Made by a program: the position numbers and the translations under genes
Assembly: GCA_903849185.1 (NCBI GenBank)
Contig: CAINIH010000080.1
Location: 1 to 32,995 of the forward strand
Length of the DNA stretch: 32,995 bases
Reading direction: 5' to 3'
Source of the DNA: an uncultured Methylophilaceae bacterium
GTDB lineage: Bacteria > Pseudomonadota > Gammaproteobacteria > Burkholderiales > Methylophilaceae
The notes under the pieces: generated by a model
Databases searched by the model: none
Seen by the model: the letters and a program-made list of their open reading frames with translations, nothing else
Told to the model about the DNA's origin: nothing
Shown here: positions 22,518 to 32,884 of the stretch, in pieces
Numbering within the stretch: position 1 is the first letter of the stretch
Layout: each line of letters begins with the position of its first letter

Positions 22518-23020
22518 TGACATTTGTTGATTATGTTTTTTTTATCATCATCATCATTTCTACTCTTCTAGGCTGTTATCGTGGTTTCGTGCGTGAACTT
22601 CTTTCTATTATTGCTTGGTTTTTTGCATTTTATTTAGCGCAATCTTTTTCTTCTATTTTCGCTTCAAAACTTCATTGGATTGATACCGAGTCCATTCGGA
22701 ATTTAGTTGCTTACTTCTTAATTTTTATTGCTGTCCTTGTTGTTTCAATGGGTGTGATTACTATTTTGAACAAATTTATTAAATATACAGGTCTTTCATT
22801 TCCAAATATTTTATTGGGTGGCTTATTTGGTTTTGTTCGAGCAGTTTTTATTGTGCTGATTTGTCATTTTGTTATTCAATCAACTTCATTTGTAAATCAT
22901 TCCGCTTGGCAAGATGCTTTTATTAAACCTTATTTCGAATCTTTTACAGCTAAGGCAGATGTTTATTTGCCACTAGACATCCTTAAGCATGTAAAATATC
23001 CGCAACGAACATATTTTTAA
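22517..23020 (+). CDS. cvpA: CvpA family protein
   Basis: MTFVDYVFFIIIIISTLLGCYRGFVRELLSIIAWFFAFYLA; located just upstream of purF. Confidence 0.93.
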   Translation: MTFVDYVFFIIIIISTLLGCYRGFVRELLSIIAWFFAFYLAQSFSSIFASKLHWIDTESIRNLVAYFLIFIAVLVVSMGVITILNKFIKYTGLSFPNILLGGLFGFVRAVFIVLICHFVIQSTSFVNHSAWQDAFIKPYFESFTAKADVYLPLDILKHVKYPQRTYF

Positions 23021-23029
23021 GGCGCTGAA

Positions 23030-24559
23030 ATGTGTGGAATCCTTGGAATAGTCGGTAAAAATCCTGTTAATCAGCTACTTTATGATGGCTTATTAGTTCT
23101 TCAGCATCGCGGTCAAGACGCTGCTGGCATTGTTACCTGTGACGGTAATACTTTCTTCATGCACAAAAATAATGGCCTTGTGAAGGATGTCTTTCATACC
23201 CGCCATATGCGAAATCTTATCGGTAATGCTGGTATTGCGCATGTGCGTTATCCTACTGCTGGTTCATCCTCTGCTGCTGAAGCTCAACCTTTTTATGTGA
23301 ATTCACCTTTTGGTATTGTTTTAGGCCATAACGGAAATCTAACTAATGCCGAAAAACTTAAAGAAGATATCTTTAGGCAAGATCTTCGTCATATCAATAC
23401 CACATCAGATTCAGAAGTTTTGCTTAATGTGTTAGCGCACGAAATTGAAGAGTCTTCAAAAAGTAGCGTACTTAATAGTGATGTCGTTTTTGATGCTGTT
23501 ACTTCACTTCATAAGCGATGTAAAGGCGCATATGCTGTTGTATCAATGATTGCTAATTTCGGCCTGCTTGCATTTAGAGATCCTCATGGTATTCGCCCAC
23601 TTGTGATCGGTAAACACGAGACTTCACAAGGTGTTGAATATATGGTGGCGTCTGAGAGTGTAGCGCTTGATGTATTAGGATTTAAATTAGTAAGAGATGT
23701 CGAACCAGGTGAAGCAGTATTTATTGATATGAATGGTAATTTTTATTCTAAACAATGCGCAAAGCCTAATCATCATCCTTGTATATTTGAGTATGTATAT
23801 CTTGCAAGACCCGATTCTGTCATTGATGGTATTTCTGTGTATCAAACACGACTTAATATGGGCAAAACCTTAGCGCAAAAAATTAAGAAAGCTTGGGCAC
23901 ATTTAGATATCGATGTCGTTATTCCCATACCTGATACAAGTCGTCCTAGCGCATTACAACTTGCTCTGGAATTAGGCCTTGATTACCGCGAAGGCTTTAT
24001 TAAGAATCGTTATATTGGCCGTACTTTTATTATGCCTGGTCAAGCGCTGAGAAAAAAATCAGTGAGACAAAAATTAAATCCTATTAAGATTGAATTTCAA
24101 GATAAGAATGTGCTGTTAGTTGATGATTCAATTGTAAGAGGTACAACATCAAAAGAAATTGTTCAAATGGCAAGAGAGGCGGGCGCTAAAAAGGTTTATT
24201 TAGTCTCAGCCGCACCCCCTGTCAGATTTCCTAATGTGTATGGCATTGATATGCCTTCACGTACAGAATTATTGGCACCCAATAAAACAGATGAGGAAAT
24301 TCGAGAAGAGATCGGAGCGGATGAATTAATTTATCAAGATCTTGATGCGCTCATTGAGAATATTGCATCAATCAATCCAAAACTTAAAAAATTCGATGCT
24401 TCTTGTTTTGATGGCAAATACATTACAGGCGACATCGATGAATATTATTTAAAAAATATTGAAACGCTTCGTGCGGACTCTAATAAATCCGACAAGCCTT
24501 CAAATGCAAGTACGCAAATGGATTTAAATTTAATTAAAAATGAAGAGGAAGCTGCTTAA
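23030..24559 (+). CDS. purF: Amidophosphoribosyltransferase
   Basis: [10 protein letters not shown]-terminal Ntn hydrolase start and PRPP motif [18 protein letters not shown]. Confidence 0.98.
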   Translation: MCGILGIVGKNPVNQLLYDGLLVLQHRGQDAAGIVTCDGNTFFMHKNNGLVKDVFHTRHMRNLIGNAGIAHVRYPTAGSSSAAEAQPFYVNSPFGIVLGHNGNLTNAEKLKEDIFRQDLRHINTTSDSEVLLNVLAHEIEESSKSSVLNSDVVFDAVTSLHKRCKGAYAVVSMIANFGLLAFRDPHGIRPLVIGKHETSQGVEYMVASESVALDVLGFKLVRDVEPGEAVFIDMNGNFYSKQCAKPNHHPCIFEYVYLARPDSVIDGISVYQTRLNMGKTLAQKIKKAWAHLDIDVVIPIPDTSRPSALQLALELGLDYREGFIKNRYIGRTFIMPGQALRKKSVRQKLNPIKIEFQDKNVLLVDDSIVRGTTSKEIVQMAREAGAKKVYLVSAAPPVRFPNVYGIDMPSRTELLAPNKTDEEIREEIGADELIYQDLDALIENIASINPKLKKFDASCFDGKYITGDIDEYYLKNIETLRADSNKSDKPSNASTQMDLNLIKNEEEAA

Positions 24560-24572
24560 CATTAAGCGTTTC

Positions 24573-24600
24573 TTGACGTATTTTTTTTATCGTGCATAAT
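24573..24600 (+). promoter_or_regulatory. Candidate sigma70 promoter TTGACG-N16-CATAAT driving the riboswitch/metZ transcript
   Basis: -35 TTGACG at 24573-24578, -10 CATAAT at 24595-24600, 16-nt spacer. Predicted start falls at the 5' edge of the aptamer. Confidence 0.7.
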
Positions 24601-24604
24601 TCAA

Positions 24605-24673
24605 AGTGCGCTGATTTGAGTGATAAGTTATTTCTCAGCTTGCGGGCGCGTTAAAAATACTGCTAAAGCGAGG
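24605..24673 (+). ncRNA. SAM-II (metA-type) riboswitch aptamer
   Basis: AGTGCGCTGATTTG...CTTGC..GGGCGCGTTAAAAATACTGCTAAAGCGAGG matches the remembered SAM-II pattern GCGCUGAUUU...UUGC..GCGCGUgAUAAAU..GCUAAA..GG. P1 pairs 24605-24611 with 24646-24652 (7 bp incl. GU). Pseudoknot P2 pairs CTC-A-GCTT (24634-24641) with AAGCGAG (24666-24672). Located directly upstream of metZ. Confidence 0.88.
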
Positions 24674-24678
24674 TCTGT

Positions 24679-24711
24679 CCCGTTTTAGCTTTTTGTGAAA
24701 CGGGTTTTTTT
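24679..24711 (+). terminator. Intrinsic terminator of the SAM-II attenuator
   Basis: CCCGTTT (24679-24685) pairs with AAACGGG (24698-24704), followed by TTTTTTT (24705-24711). Confidence 0.9.
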
Positions 24712-24735
24712 ATACCCAAAAAAAGGTAACAGACT

Positions 24736-25908
24736 ATGAATAACGACTCATGGAAATTTGATACACAAGCTATTCGAGCAGGCTCATTACAATCTGAGTT
24801 TGGTGAGAATTCTGAAGCTATCTTTTTAACTTCTAGCTATGTATTTGATTCATCTTCCCAGGCTGCCGCAAGATTTGCTGGTAATGAGCCTGGTAATATC
24901 TATTCTCGTTTTACAAATCCTACCGTCACCATGTTTCAAGATCGTCTTGCAGCTCTTGAAGGCAGTGAAGCATGTGTGGCAACTTCAAGCGGTATGTCAG
25001 CTATTTTGGCAACAATTATGGGCTTATGTTCTGCAGGCGACCATATCGTAGCATCGCGAAGTATTTTTGGCACGACCGTTCAACTCTTTAGCAATATTTT
25101 AAAGCGCTGGGGTTTGGAAGTGACTTTTGTGTCGCTTACTAATCTTAACGAATGGGAAGATGCCATACAAAAAAACACAAAACTTTTCTTTGTGGAGACC
25201 CCATCTAATCCATTAACTGAAGTAACTGACATCAAAGCACTCTCAAAAATTGCACATCAAAAAGATATTAAATTGGTGGTTGATAATTGTTTTTGTTCGC
25301 CTGCACTTCAAAGACCTTTGTTGTTTGGTGCCGACATCATTATTCATTCAGCCACTAAATATATTGATGGCCAAGGACGTTGTTTGGGCGGTGCTGTATT
25401 AGCAGATAAAAAAACGATAGAGCCGATTTATCAATTTTTACGAACAGCAGGCCCTACGATGAGCGCTTTCAATGCATGGGTCTTTTTGAAAGGCTTAGAA
25501 ACATTATCTATTCGTATGGACGCACATTCCAAGAACGCACTTCATTTGGCTTCATGGCTTGAATCTCAGTCTCAAGTAGATCGAGTTTACTATCCTGGAC
25601 TGGCTTCGCATCCACAGCATAAACTTGCTTTAACCCAGCAAAAAACTGGCGGTGCTATTGTGTCCTTTGAGGTAAAAGGCAGTCAAAAAGAGGCTTGGAG
25701 CTTAATTGATTCGACCCGTTTAATCTCTATTACGGCTAATTTAGGGGATGTGAAATCTACAATTACGCATCCTGCAACTACAACGCATTCAAGAGTAAGC
25801 CCTGAAGAACGTCAAAAAGCTGGCATTAAAGATAACCTCGTTAGAATCGCTGTAGGCCTTGAGGATATAGAGGACCTAAAAGCCGATTTGTCTAGTCTTT
25901 CGCGCTAA
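24736..25908 (+). CDS. metZ: O-succinylhomoserine sulfhydrylase
   Basis: Cys/Met metabolism PLP enzyme (ADIIIHSATKYIDGQGRCLGGAV). SD AAAAGG upstream. metZ rather than other family members is inferred from position after purF and from sequence character. Confidence 0.9.
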   Translation: MNNDSWKFDTQAIRAGSLQSEFGENSEAIFLTSSYVFDSSSQAAARFAGNEPGNIYSRFTNPTVTMFQDRLAALEGSEACVATSSGMSAILATIMGLCSAGDHIVASRSIFGTTVQLFSNILKRWGLEVTFVSLTNLNEWEDAIQKNTKLFFVETPSNPLTEVTDIKALSKIAHQKDIKLVVDNCFCSPALQRPLLFGADIIIHSATKYIDGQGRCLGGAVLADKKTIEPIYQFLRTAGPTMSAFNAWVFLKGLETLSIRMDAHSKNALHLASWLESQSQVDRVYYPGLASHPQHKLALTQQKTGGAIVSFEVKGSQKEAWSLIDSTRLISITANLGDVKSTITHPATTTHSRVSPEERQKAGIKDNLVRIAVGLEDIEDLKADLSSLSR

Positions 25909-25918
25909 AAAATACCTT

Positions 25919-25945
25919 TAGCAGGGCAAGAATACAGCCCTGCTA
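25919..25945. terminator. 9-bp inverted repeat TAGCAGGGC-N9-GCCCTGCTA after metZ
   Basis: Perfect 9-bp stem, 9-nt loop, but no T-tract on the + side; could be a 3' stabilising hairpin or non-canonical terminator. Confidence 0.5.
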
Positions 25946-25994
25946 CATGCTAAAATTTGGGTAGTTTTCTACTTAAATTATCGATCTAAATCCT

Positions 25995-28544
25995 ATGAAT
26001 CAATTTGCCAAAGAAACCATCCCAATCAGCCTTGAAGATGAGATGAAACGCTCTTACCTCGACTACGCGATGAGCGTGATTGTCGGGCGAGCGCTTCCTG
26101 ATGTAAGGGATGGATTAAAGCCTGTACATCGTCGTGTTCTTTTTGCGATGCATGAACTTAATAATGACTTTAATAAACCCTATAAAAAATCAGCACGTAT
26201 CGTCGGTGATGTGATCGGTAAATACCATCCTCATGGCGACACGGCGGTATACGACACAATCGTTCGTATGGCGCAAGATTTCAGCTTGCGATATATGTTA
26301 GTTGATGGTCAGGGTAACTTTGGTTCGGTGGATGGCGACAATGCTGCTGCTATGCGATATACGGAAATTCGTATGTCTAAAATTGCGCATGAACTTTTAG
26401 AAGATATCGATAAAGAAACTGTTGATTTTGGCCCCAATTATGACGGCTCCGAACAAGAACCTCTTATTATGCCAGCGCGCATTCCGAATCTTCTTATTAA
26501 TGGAAGCTCCGGTATTGCTGTGGGTATGGCGACCAATATCCCACCTCATAATTTAAATGAAGTTGTAGACGCTTGTCTATTGCTCCTTGAAAAACCTGAG
26601 TCTTCAATTGATGCGTTGATTAAATTAATACCAGCACCAGATTTTCCAACAGCTGGAATCATTCATGGTACTTCGGGCGTTAAAGAAGGATATAGAACGG
26701 GGCGCGGTCGCGTTGTGATGCGCGGTAGAACGCACGTTGAAAAACTAGATAAAGGTAATCGTGAAGCACTCATTGTTGATGAGCTTCCATATCAAGTAAA
26801 TAAAAAAACATTTATTGAAAAGATTGCTGAACTCGTAAATGATAAAAAGATTGAAGGCATCTCAGATTTACGAGATGAATCAGATAAATCAGGTATGCGC
26901 GTTGTGATTGAGTTAAAGCGTGGCGAAAATCCTGATGTCATTCTAAATAATCTTTATAAGCAAACACAACTTCAAGATAGCTTTGGTATGAACATGGTGG
27001 CGCTCATTGATGGCCAGCCAAAACTTCTGAACCTAAAACAAATTCTTGATGCTTTCTTAAGACATCGTCGTGAAGTTATTACAAGAAGAACAGTATTTGA
27101 ATTAAGAAAAGCACGCGAGCGTGGCCACATCTTGGAAGGTTTAGCAGTTGCATTAGCAAACGTTGACGAGATGATTAAGATTATTAAAGCGGCGCCGACA
27201 CCACCGGATGCTAAAAAAGAATTGATGGCGCGCACATGGAAATCTTCTGTTGTAGAAGGAATGCTCAATGGCGCTGCAATGGAATTTTCACGCCCTGAAG
27301 GCTTATCAAAAGAATTTGGATTGAGTGCATCAGGCTATAAGTTATCTGATGTTCAAGCACAAGAAATTCTTCAATTAAGATTACAACGCTTAACAGGTCT
27401 AGAACAAGAAAAAATTGTTAACGAATATAAAGAGATTATGAATGTCATCACAGATCTTCTTGATATTTTAGCAACGCCTGCAAGAGTCACAGCAATTATT
27501 GCCGATGAACTTAAAGCAATCAAAGAACAATATGGCGATAAACGTCGAAGTGAAATTGTTGAGAATGCATTAGATTTATCAACCGAAGATTTAATTACAC
27601 CTGAAGATGTAGTGGTGACACTTTCACATACAGGTTATATCAAATCACAAGCATTAGCTGAATATCGCGCGCAAAAACGTGGCGGAAGAGGCAAACAAGC
27701 AGCAACTACAAAAGATGATGACTTTATCGACAAAATGTTTGTAGCAAATACACACGACAACATTTTATGCTTCTCAAGTCGAGGACAAGTATATTGGTTA
27801 AAAGTATATGAAGTGCCTCAAGGAAGCCGCACAAGCCGTGGCAAACCTATCGTGAATTTATTCCCGCTGCAAGAAGGTGAAAAAATTAATGCGATTCTGC
27901 CTATTAAAGAATTTGATGATAAGCATTATATTTTTATGGCAACGGCGTTAGGTACAGTTAAAAAAACTCCGCTTACAGATTTTTCAAACCCACGTAAGTC
28001 AGGCATTATCGCGATCAATCTTGATGACAACGACTTCTTAATTGGCGCTGAAATTACGGATGGCTCCAACGATATTGTTTTAGTTTCAAATGGTGGCAAG
28101 GCTGTTTGGTTTGATGAAGAAGACGTAAGAAGTATGGGTCGAAATACACGCGGTGTTCGTGGGATGAAATTACAAGAAGATCAGCAAGTGCTATCACTCC
28201 TTATTGCAAGCGATGATCAACAGTCTATGCTTGTGGCCACTGAAAATGGTTATGGAAAACGAACTGTTCTCTCTGACTTTAGGCATTCAGGACGAGCTAC
28301 ACAAGGCGTTAAAGCTATACAAGTGAGTGAGCGTAATGGCCTTGTTGTAGCTGCAAAACTTGTGAGTGATGAAGATGAAATCATGTTAATTACAACAGGC
28401 GGTGTGCTTATTCGAACGCGCGTCAGTGAAATTCGTGAACTTGGTCGCGCAACGCAAGGCGTCACATTAATTAATTTAGGCGAAAACGAAAAATTATCAG
28501 GTCTCGAAAAGATTGTAGAAGCTGATGATGATTTAGAGGAATAG
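25995..28544 (+). CDS. gyrA: DNA gyrase subunit A
   Basis: [33 protein letters not shown], active-site RYTEIRM, GyrA-box-like QKRGGRGK. Confidence 0.98.
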   Translation: MNQFAKETIPISLEDEMKRSYLDYAMSVIVGRALPDVRDGLKPVHRRVLFAMHELNNDFNKPYKKSARIVGDVIGKYHPHGDTAVYDTIVRMAQDFSLRYMLVDGQGNFGSVDGDNAAAMRYTEIRMSKIAHELLEDIDKETVDFGPNYDGSEQEPLIMPARIPNLLINGSSGIAVGMATNIPPHNLNEVVDACLLLLEKPESSIDALIKLIPAPDFPTAGIIHGTSGVKEGYRTGRGRVVMRGRTHVEKLDKGNREALIVDELPYQVNKKTFIEKIAELVNDKKIEGISDLRDESDKSGMRVVIELKRGENPDVILNNLYKQTQLQDSFGMNMVALIDGQPKLLNLKQILDAFLRHRREVITRRTVFELRKARERGHILEGLAVALANVDEMIKIIKAAPTPPDAKKELMARTWKSSVVEGMLNGAAMEFSRPEGLSKEFGLSASGYKLSDVQAQEILQLRLQRLTGLEQEKIVNEYKEIMNVITDLLDILATPARVTAIIADELKAIKEQYGDKRRSEIVENALDLSTEDLITPEDVVVTLSHTGYIKSQALAEYRAQKRGGRGKQAATTKDDDFIDKMFVANTHDNILCFSSRGQVYWLKVYEVPQGSRTSRGKPIVNLFPLQEGEKINAILPIKEFDDKHYIFMATALGTVKKTPLTDFSNPRKSGIIAINLDDNDFLIGAEITDGSNDIVLVSNGGKAVWFDEEDVRSMGRNTRGVRGMKLQEDQQVLSLLIASDDQQSMLVATENGYGKRTVLSDFRHSGRATQGVKAIQVSERNGLVVAAKLVSDEDEIMLITTGGVLIRTRVSEIRELGRATQGVTLINLGENEKLSGLEKIVEADDDLEE

Positions 28545-28559
28545 TTTCTTAAGTTCATC

Positions 28560-29636
28560 ATGAAATGTACTTATAATTTTTCAGCAGGCCCGGCAGTACT
28601 TCCAAAGTCAGTCATGCTTCGTGCGCAAGCTGAGATGCTTGATTGGCATGGCTCAGGTATGTCTGTCATGGAAATGTCGCATCGTGGTAAACATTACATG
28701 TCCATTATTGAAAAAGTAGAAAGTGATTTTCGATCTCTTTTCAATGTGCCTAAAAATTACAAAGTGCTTTTTCTGCAAGGTGGTGCGATCGCTCAAAACT
28801 CCATGGTGCCTTTAAATCTTCTCAATGGTAAAAAAGCTAATTACGTAGTAAGTGGATATTGGTCTAAGCGCTCTTATCAAGACGCTTTACCTTTTGGAAA
28901 CATGACAATCGCGGCTTCTTCCGAAGCTATTGGTTATGCAAAAGCACCCGATCCTAAAGATTGGAAAATTGATCCATCTGCCGCTTACGTTCATTTTTGT
29001 TCGAATGAAACGATACATGGTGTTGAATACTTCGATATGCCTTCTATCAAAACAATTCCAGTTGTTGCTGATATGTCATCTCATATTCTTTCAAGACCAG
29101 TCGATATTAGTCAATTTGGTGTGATTTATGCTGGCGCACAAAAAAATATTGGGCCCGCAGGTTTAACGATTGTTATTGTGAGAGATGATCTGTTAGATGT
29201 TGCTTCACCATTAACACCCTCGGTATTTAATTGGAAAACACAAGTCGAAAATCAGTCCATGATTAATACACCTACAACTTATAGTATCTATATGGCAGGT
29301 CTTGTATTTGAATGGCTCATTGAGCTTGGTGGGCTTGAAGTTATTGAGAAACACAATATTAAAAAAGCTGAATTGTTATATGGTTATATTGATTCAACAG
29401 ACTTTTATTCAAATCCTATTGATATCAAAAATCGTTCACGCATGAATGTGCCTTTTAGAATTAAAAATGAAGATTTACATACATCTTTTGTAACAGGCGC
29501 TGAAAATTTAGGTATGATCGGTTTAAAAGGACATCGCCTTGTGGGCGGTATCAGGGCTTCAATCTACAATGCTATGCCTATCGAAGGTATTCAAGCTCTG
29601 GTTGATTACATGAAAGATTTTGAAAAGTCACATTAA
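28560..29636 (+). CDS. serC: Phosphoserine aminotransferase
   Basis: YNFSAGPAVLPKSVM and YAGAQKNIGPAG motifs. Confidence 0.97.
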   Translation: MKCTYNFSAGPAVLPKSVMLRAQAEMLDWHGSGMSVMEMSHRGKHYMSIIEKVESDFRSLFNVPKNYKVLFLQGGAIAQNSMVPLNLLNGKKANYVVSGYWSKRSYQDALPFGNMTIAASSEAIGYAKAPDPKDWKIDPSAAYVHFCSNETIHGVEYFDMPSIKTIPVVADMSSHILSRPVDISQFGVIYAGAQKNIGPAGLTIVIVRDDLLDVASPLTPSVFNWKTQVENQSMINTPTTYSIYMAGLVFEWLIELGGLEVIEKHNIKKAELLYGYIDSTDFYSNPIDIKNRSRMNVPFRIKNEDLHTSFVTGAENLGMIGLKGHRLVGGIRASIYNAMPIEGIQALVDYMKDFEKSH

Positions 29637-29640
29637 TCTT

Positions 29641-30711
29641 ATGACAGACGAATTAAAAAAATTAAGAGATGCTATCGATAAAATCGATAATGAACTTTTA
29701 GAACTCATTTCTAAAAGAGCATCATTAGCTTCAAATATTGGAAGTTTAAAAACAGATGGCGTTATCTATCGACCTGAACGAGAAGCGCAAGTCTTACGTC
29801 GTTTGGTTGAACAAAACCAAGGACCACTTTCAAATGAAAGTATTGAAAGTATCTATAAGAGCATTATGTCTAATTGTAGAGCCTTAGAAAAACAAATCAC
29901 TGTTGCTTTTTTAGGACCACTCGGAACATTCAGCGAAGAAGCTTCTATGAAGCAATTCGGTGAATCGATTGTGTCTATGCAAACTTCAAGCATTGATGAA
30001 GTATTTCATCTTGTGGAGTCACATAAAGCACACTATGGTGTAGTCCCTGTTGAAAATTCAACAGAAGGTGCTATTAACCGCACACTTGATTTGCTTCTTA
30101 CATCAAACGCATTAATATGTGCCGAGATTATTTTGCCAGTGCATCATAATTTGATTAGCAATGAAAAAGATTTATCGAGCATTAAAAAAATATACTCACA
30201 TGCTCAATCATTATCACAATGTCATCAGTGGCTTCTTAACCACGCTCCAGGCTTTGAATTACAGTCTGTTTCTAGCAATGCTGAAGCTGTGAAGATTGCA
30301 TCTAAAGAAAAGGGTGCTGCTGCTATTGCAAGTATGCGAGCTGCAGCATTATTTAATACCCCTGTATTAAATGAAAATATCGAGGATGACCCTAAAAATT
30401 CTACTCGATTTTTAGTGATTTCTAATCACGAAGTTAAACCTTCTGGATTGGATAAAACATCGATTATTGTGGCTGCAAAAAATCAACCAGGTGCTATTGC
30501 ATCTATGATTGAGCCTTTTGCAAAGAATAAAGTGAGTATGACTAAGCTTGAATCTCGACCCTCTAAGACTGGTTTATGGGAATATGTTTTCTTTGTTGAT
30601 GTTGAAGGGCATATGACAGACTCAAAAGTAGCTTTATCACTTAAAGAAATCGAATCTAAAGCTTCATTCTTAAAAGTCTTAGGATCCTATCCGCAATCTA
30701 ATTTGACTTAA
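29641..30711 (+). CDS. pheA: Bifunctional chorismate mutase / prephenate dehydratase
   Basis: Chorismate mutase N-terminus (LRDAIDKIDNELLELISKRA), PDT (FLGPLGTFSEEA, PVENSTEGAI) and ACT domain (SRPSKTGLWEYVFFVDVEGH). ORF track starts at 29620; ATG at 29641 is more likely. Confidence 0.97.
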   Translation: MTDELKKLRDAIDKIDNELLELISKRASLASNIGSLKTDGVIYRPEREAQVLRRLVEQNQGPLSNESIESIYKSIMSNCRALEKQITVAFLGPLGTFSEEASMKQFGESIVSMQTSSIDEVFHLVESHKAHYGVVPVENSTEGAINRTLDLLLTSNALICAEIILPVHHNLISNEKDLSSIKKIYSHAQSLSQCHQWLLNHAPGFELQSVSSNAEAVKIASKEKGAAAIASMRAAALFNTPVLNENIEDDPKNSTRFLVISNHEVKPSGLDKTSIIVAAKNQPGAIASMIEPFAKNKVSMTKLESRPSKTGLWEYVFFVDVEGHMTDSKVALSLKEIESKASFLKVLGSYPQSNLT

Positions 30712-30757
30712 TGGATTTATGCGCTAGCATGCCTTTAAGACTTTTTAATATTTGATT

Positions 30758-31852
30758 ATGTCTATTCAATCTCTCATTCCAAAGTATATTTGTGATATTG
30801 CCCCTTACCAAGGCGGCAAACCTATCTCCGAACTTGCTCGTGAATACAAACTAGAAGAGTCGTCTATTGTAAAGTTAGCTTCCAATGAAAACCCATTGGG
30901 AATGAGTCCAAAAGCTCGAGAAGTAATTTTAAAATCCATTGATGAAATTTATCGTTATCCTGATGGTAATGCTTTCAAATTAAAAACTGCTATCAGCCTT
31001 AAATTTAATTTAAATCCTGATGGTTTAATTTTTGGAAACGGATCAAATGATATCCTTGAATTAGCTGCACGCACATTTTTAAAAGTGGGTGATGAGGTTA
31101 TCTTTTCTCAACATGCTTTTGCTGTATACAGTCTTGTGACTCAAGCGATGGGCGCTGTTGGCGTTAAAGTGCCTGCTCATAATTTTTCACATGATCTTAC
31201 AAAAATGTTTGATGCAATCACTTCAAAAACGAAGATGATTTTTATTGCGAATCCGAATAACCCTACAGGCACACTTATCCCTAAAAATGAACTTAAAGGA
31301 TTCTTAAGTAAAATTCCTCAACATATTATTGTGGTCTTAGACGAAGCTTATGATGAGTATTTAAATGCTGAAGATAAATCGGTGAGTTTTTCTTGGCTTC
31401 ACGAATTTCCCAATCTAATTATTTCAAGAACTTTTTCAAAAGCTTACGGACTGGCTGGATTAAGAATAGGTTTCGGGGCATCTAATCCTGAAATTATTCA
31501 ATTTATGAATCGTGTAAGACAGCCTTTTAATGTGAACAGTCTTGCACAAGATGCTGCAGTTGCTGCATTAATGGATGATGCATTTGTCAGCGAGAGTAAA
31601 ATACTGAATAATAATGGAAAAAACCAATTAGAATCAGCATTTCAAAAGTTACATTTAGAGTTTATTCCTACTTTTGGTAACTTTATAAGTTTTAAAGTAG
31701 ATAAAGCCCCTCAAGTTTACGAGGCTTTATTGAAGGCGGGTGTTATTGTCCGTCCAATAGCTAATTATGAGATGCCTGATTATTTACGTGTCAGCATTGG
31801 TCTTAAAGAAGAAAATGAAAGATTTATTCAGGCACTAGAAACGATTATTTAA
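30758..31852 (+). CDS. hisC: Histidinol-phosphate aminotransferase
   Basis: KLASNENPLGMSPKA, NPNNPTGTLI, SRTFSKAYGLAGLRIGF. TTG at 30752 in the track; ATG 30758 preferred. Confidence 0.95.
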   Translation: MSIQSLIPKYICDIAPYQGGKPISELAREYKLEESSIVKLASNENPLGMSPKAREVILKSIDEIYRYPDGNAFKLKTAISLKFNLNPDGLIFGNGSNDILELAARTFLKVGDEVIFSQHAFAVYSLVTQAMGAVGVKVPAHNFSHDLTKMFDAITSKTKMIFIANPNNPTGTLIPKNELKGFLSKIPQHIIVVLDEAYDEYLNAEDKSVSFSWLHEFPNLIISRTFSKAYGLAGLRIGFGASNPEIIQFMNRVRQPFNVNSLAQDAAVAALMDDAFVSESKILNNNGKNQLESAFQKLHLEFIPTFGNFISFKVDKAPQVYEALLKAGVIVRPIANYEMPDYLRVSIGLKEENERFIQALETII

Positions 31853-31864
31853 ATAGGATTTAGC

Positions 31865-32884
31865 ATGATTATTGTAATGAGTAACGCTGCGACTGAAGAG
31901 CAAATTGAATCGGTTATTAAGCGTATTGAAGAAAAAGGACTTGAAGCCAATGTATCTCGAGGTACCGAGAGAACAGTCATTGGTGCAATTGGAGACGAAC
32001 GCAGTCTTGATCCAGAACTTTTAGAATCACTTCCTGGCGTTGAACAAGCGCTCCATATTGTTAAACCTTATAAAATCGTTGCGCGCGAATGGCACAAAGA
32101 AGATACCGTAATTGATATTAAAGGTAATCTTATAGGTGGGAAACAAATTCAAATTATCTCAGGTCCATGCTCAGTTGAGACGCCAGAGCAAATGGAGAAA
32201 TCAGCAAAAGCTGTGAAAGCTGCTGGTGTAAGACTCATGCGTGGTGGTGCATTCAAGCCTCGTACAAGTCCTTATACATTCCAAGGCACAGGCGTTGAAG
32301 GTCTAGAGATGTTCAGAAAAGCCGCTGATAAAGAAGGCTTACCGATTGTGACTGAACTCATGGATGCAAGACAGCTTGATACTTTCATGAAATATAAAGT
32401 AGATGTGATTCAAATTGGTACGCGAAGTATGCAAAATTTTGAGCTGCTTAAAGAAGTAGGTAAGGTTAATGTACCTGTTATTTTAAAACGTGGCATGTCA
32501 GCAACAATCTCAGAATGGTTAATGGCTGCTGAATATATTGCAGCAGGCGGTAATCATAATATTATTTTCTGTGAACGCGGTATTAGAACCTTTGAAACAT
32601 ATTATCGTAATGTTCTTGATGTCACAGCTATACCAGTATTGAAGAAAGAGACACATCTTCCTGTGATTGTTGATCCTTCTCATGCAGGTGGTAAAGCATG
32701 GATGGTAGCTGCATTATCTAGAGCAGCCATTGCTGCAGGTGCCGATGGCCTTTTAGTTGAAATGCATCCTAACCCATGTGAGGCATGGTGTGATGCGGAT
32801 CAAGCCATTAATCCTCAAGAACTTATTACACTTATGGGCGAATTAAGAGGTATTGCTAAGGTAATTGGCCGCGAAATTCTCTAA
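31865..32884 (+). CDS. aroF: 3-deoxy-7-phosphoheptulonate synthase (type I-beta, with N-terminal ferredoxin-like domain)
   Basis: IISGPCSVETPEQM, RGGAFKPRTSPYTFQG, VIVDPSHAGGKAWMV motifs. Confidence 0.95.
   Translation: MIIVMSNAATEEQIESVIKRIEEKGLEANVSRGTERTVIGAIGDERSLDPELLESLPGVEQALHIVKPYKIVAREWHKEDTVIDIKGNLIGGKQIQIISGPCSVETPEQMEKSAKAVKAAGVRLMRGGAFKPRTSPYTFQGTGVEGLEMFRKAADKEGLPIVTELMDARQLDTFMKYKVDVIQIGTRSMQNFELLKEVGKVNVPVILKRGMSATISEWLMAAEYIAAGGNHNIIFCERGIRTFETYYRNVLDVTAIPVLKKETHLPVIVDPSHAGGKAWMVAALSRAAIAAGADGLLVEMHPNPCEAWCDADQAINPQELITLMGELRGIAKVIGREIL

Noticed and set aside
26972-28561. Antisense ORFs of 98 and 103 aa within gyrA
   Set aside because: Typical antisense shadow ORFs of a conserved gene; no SD or family evidence.
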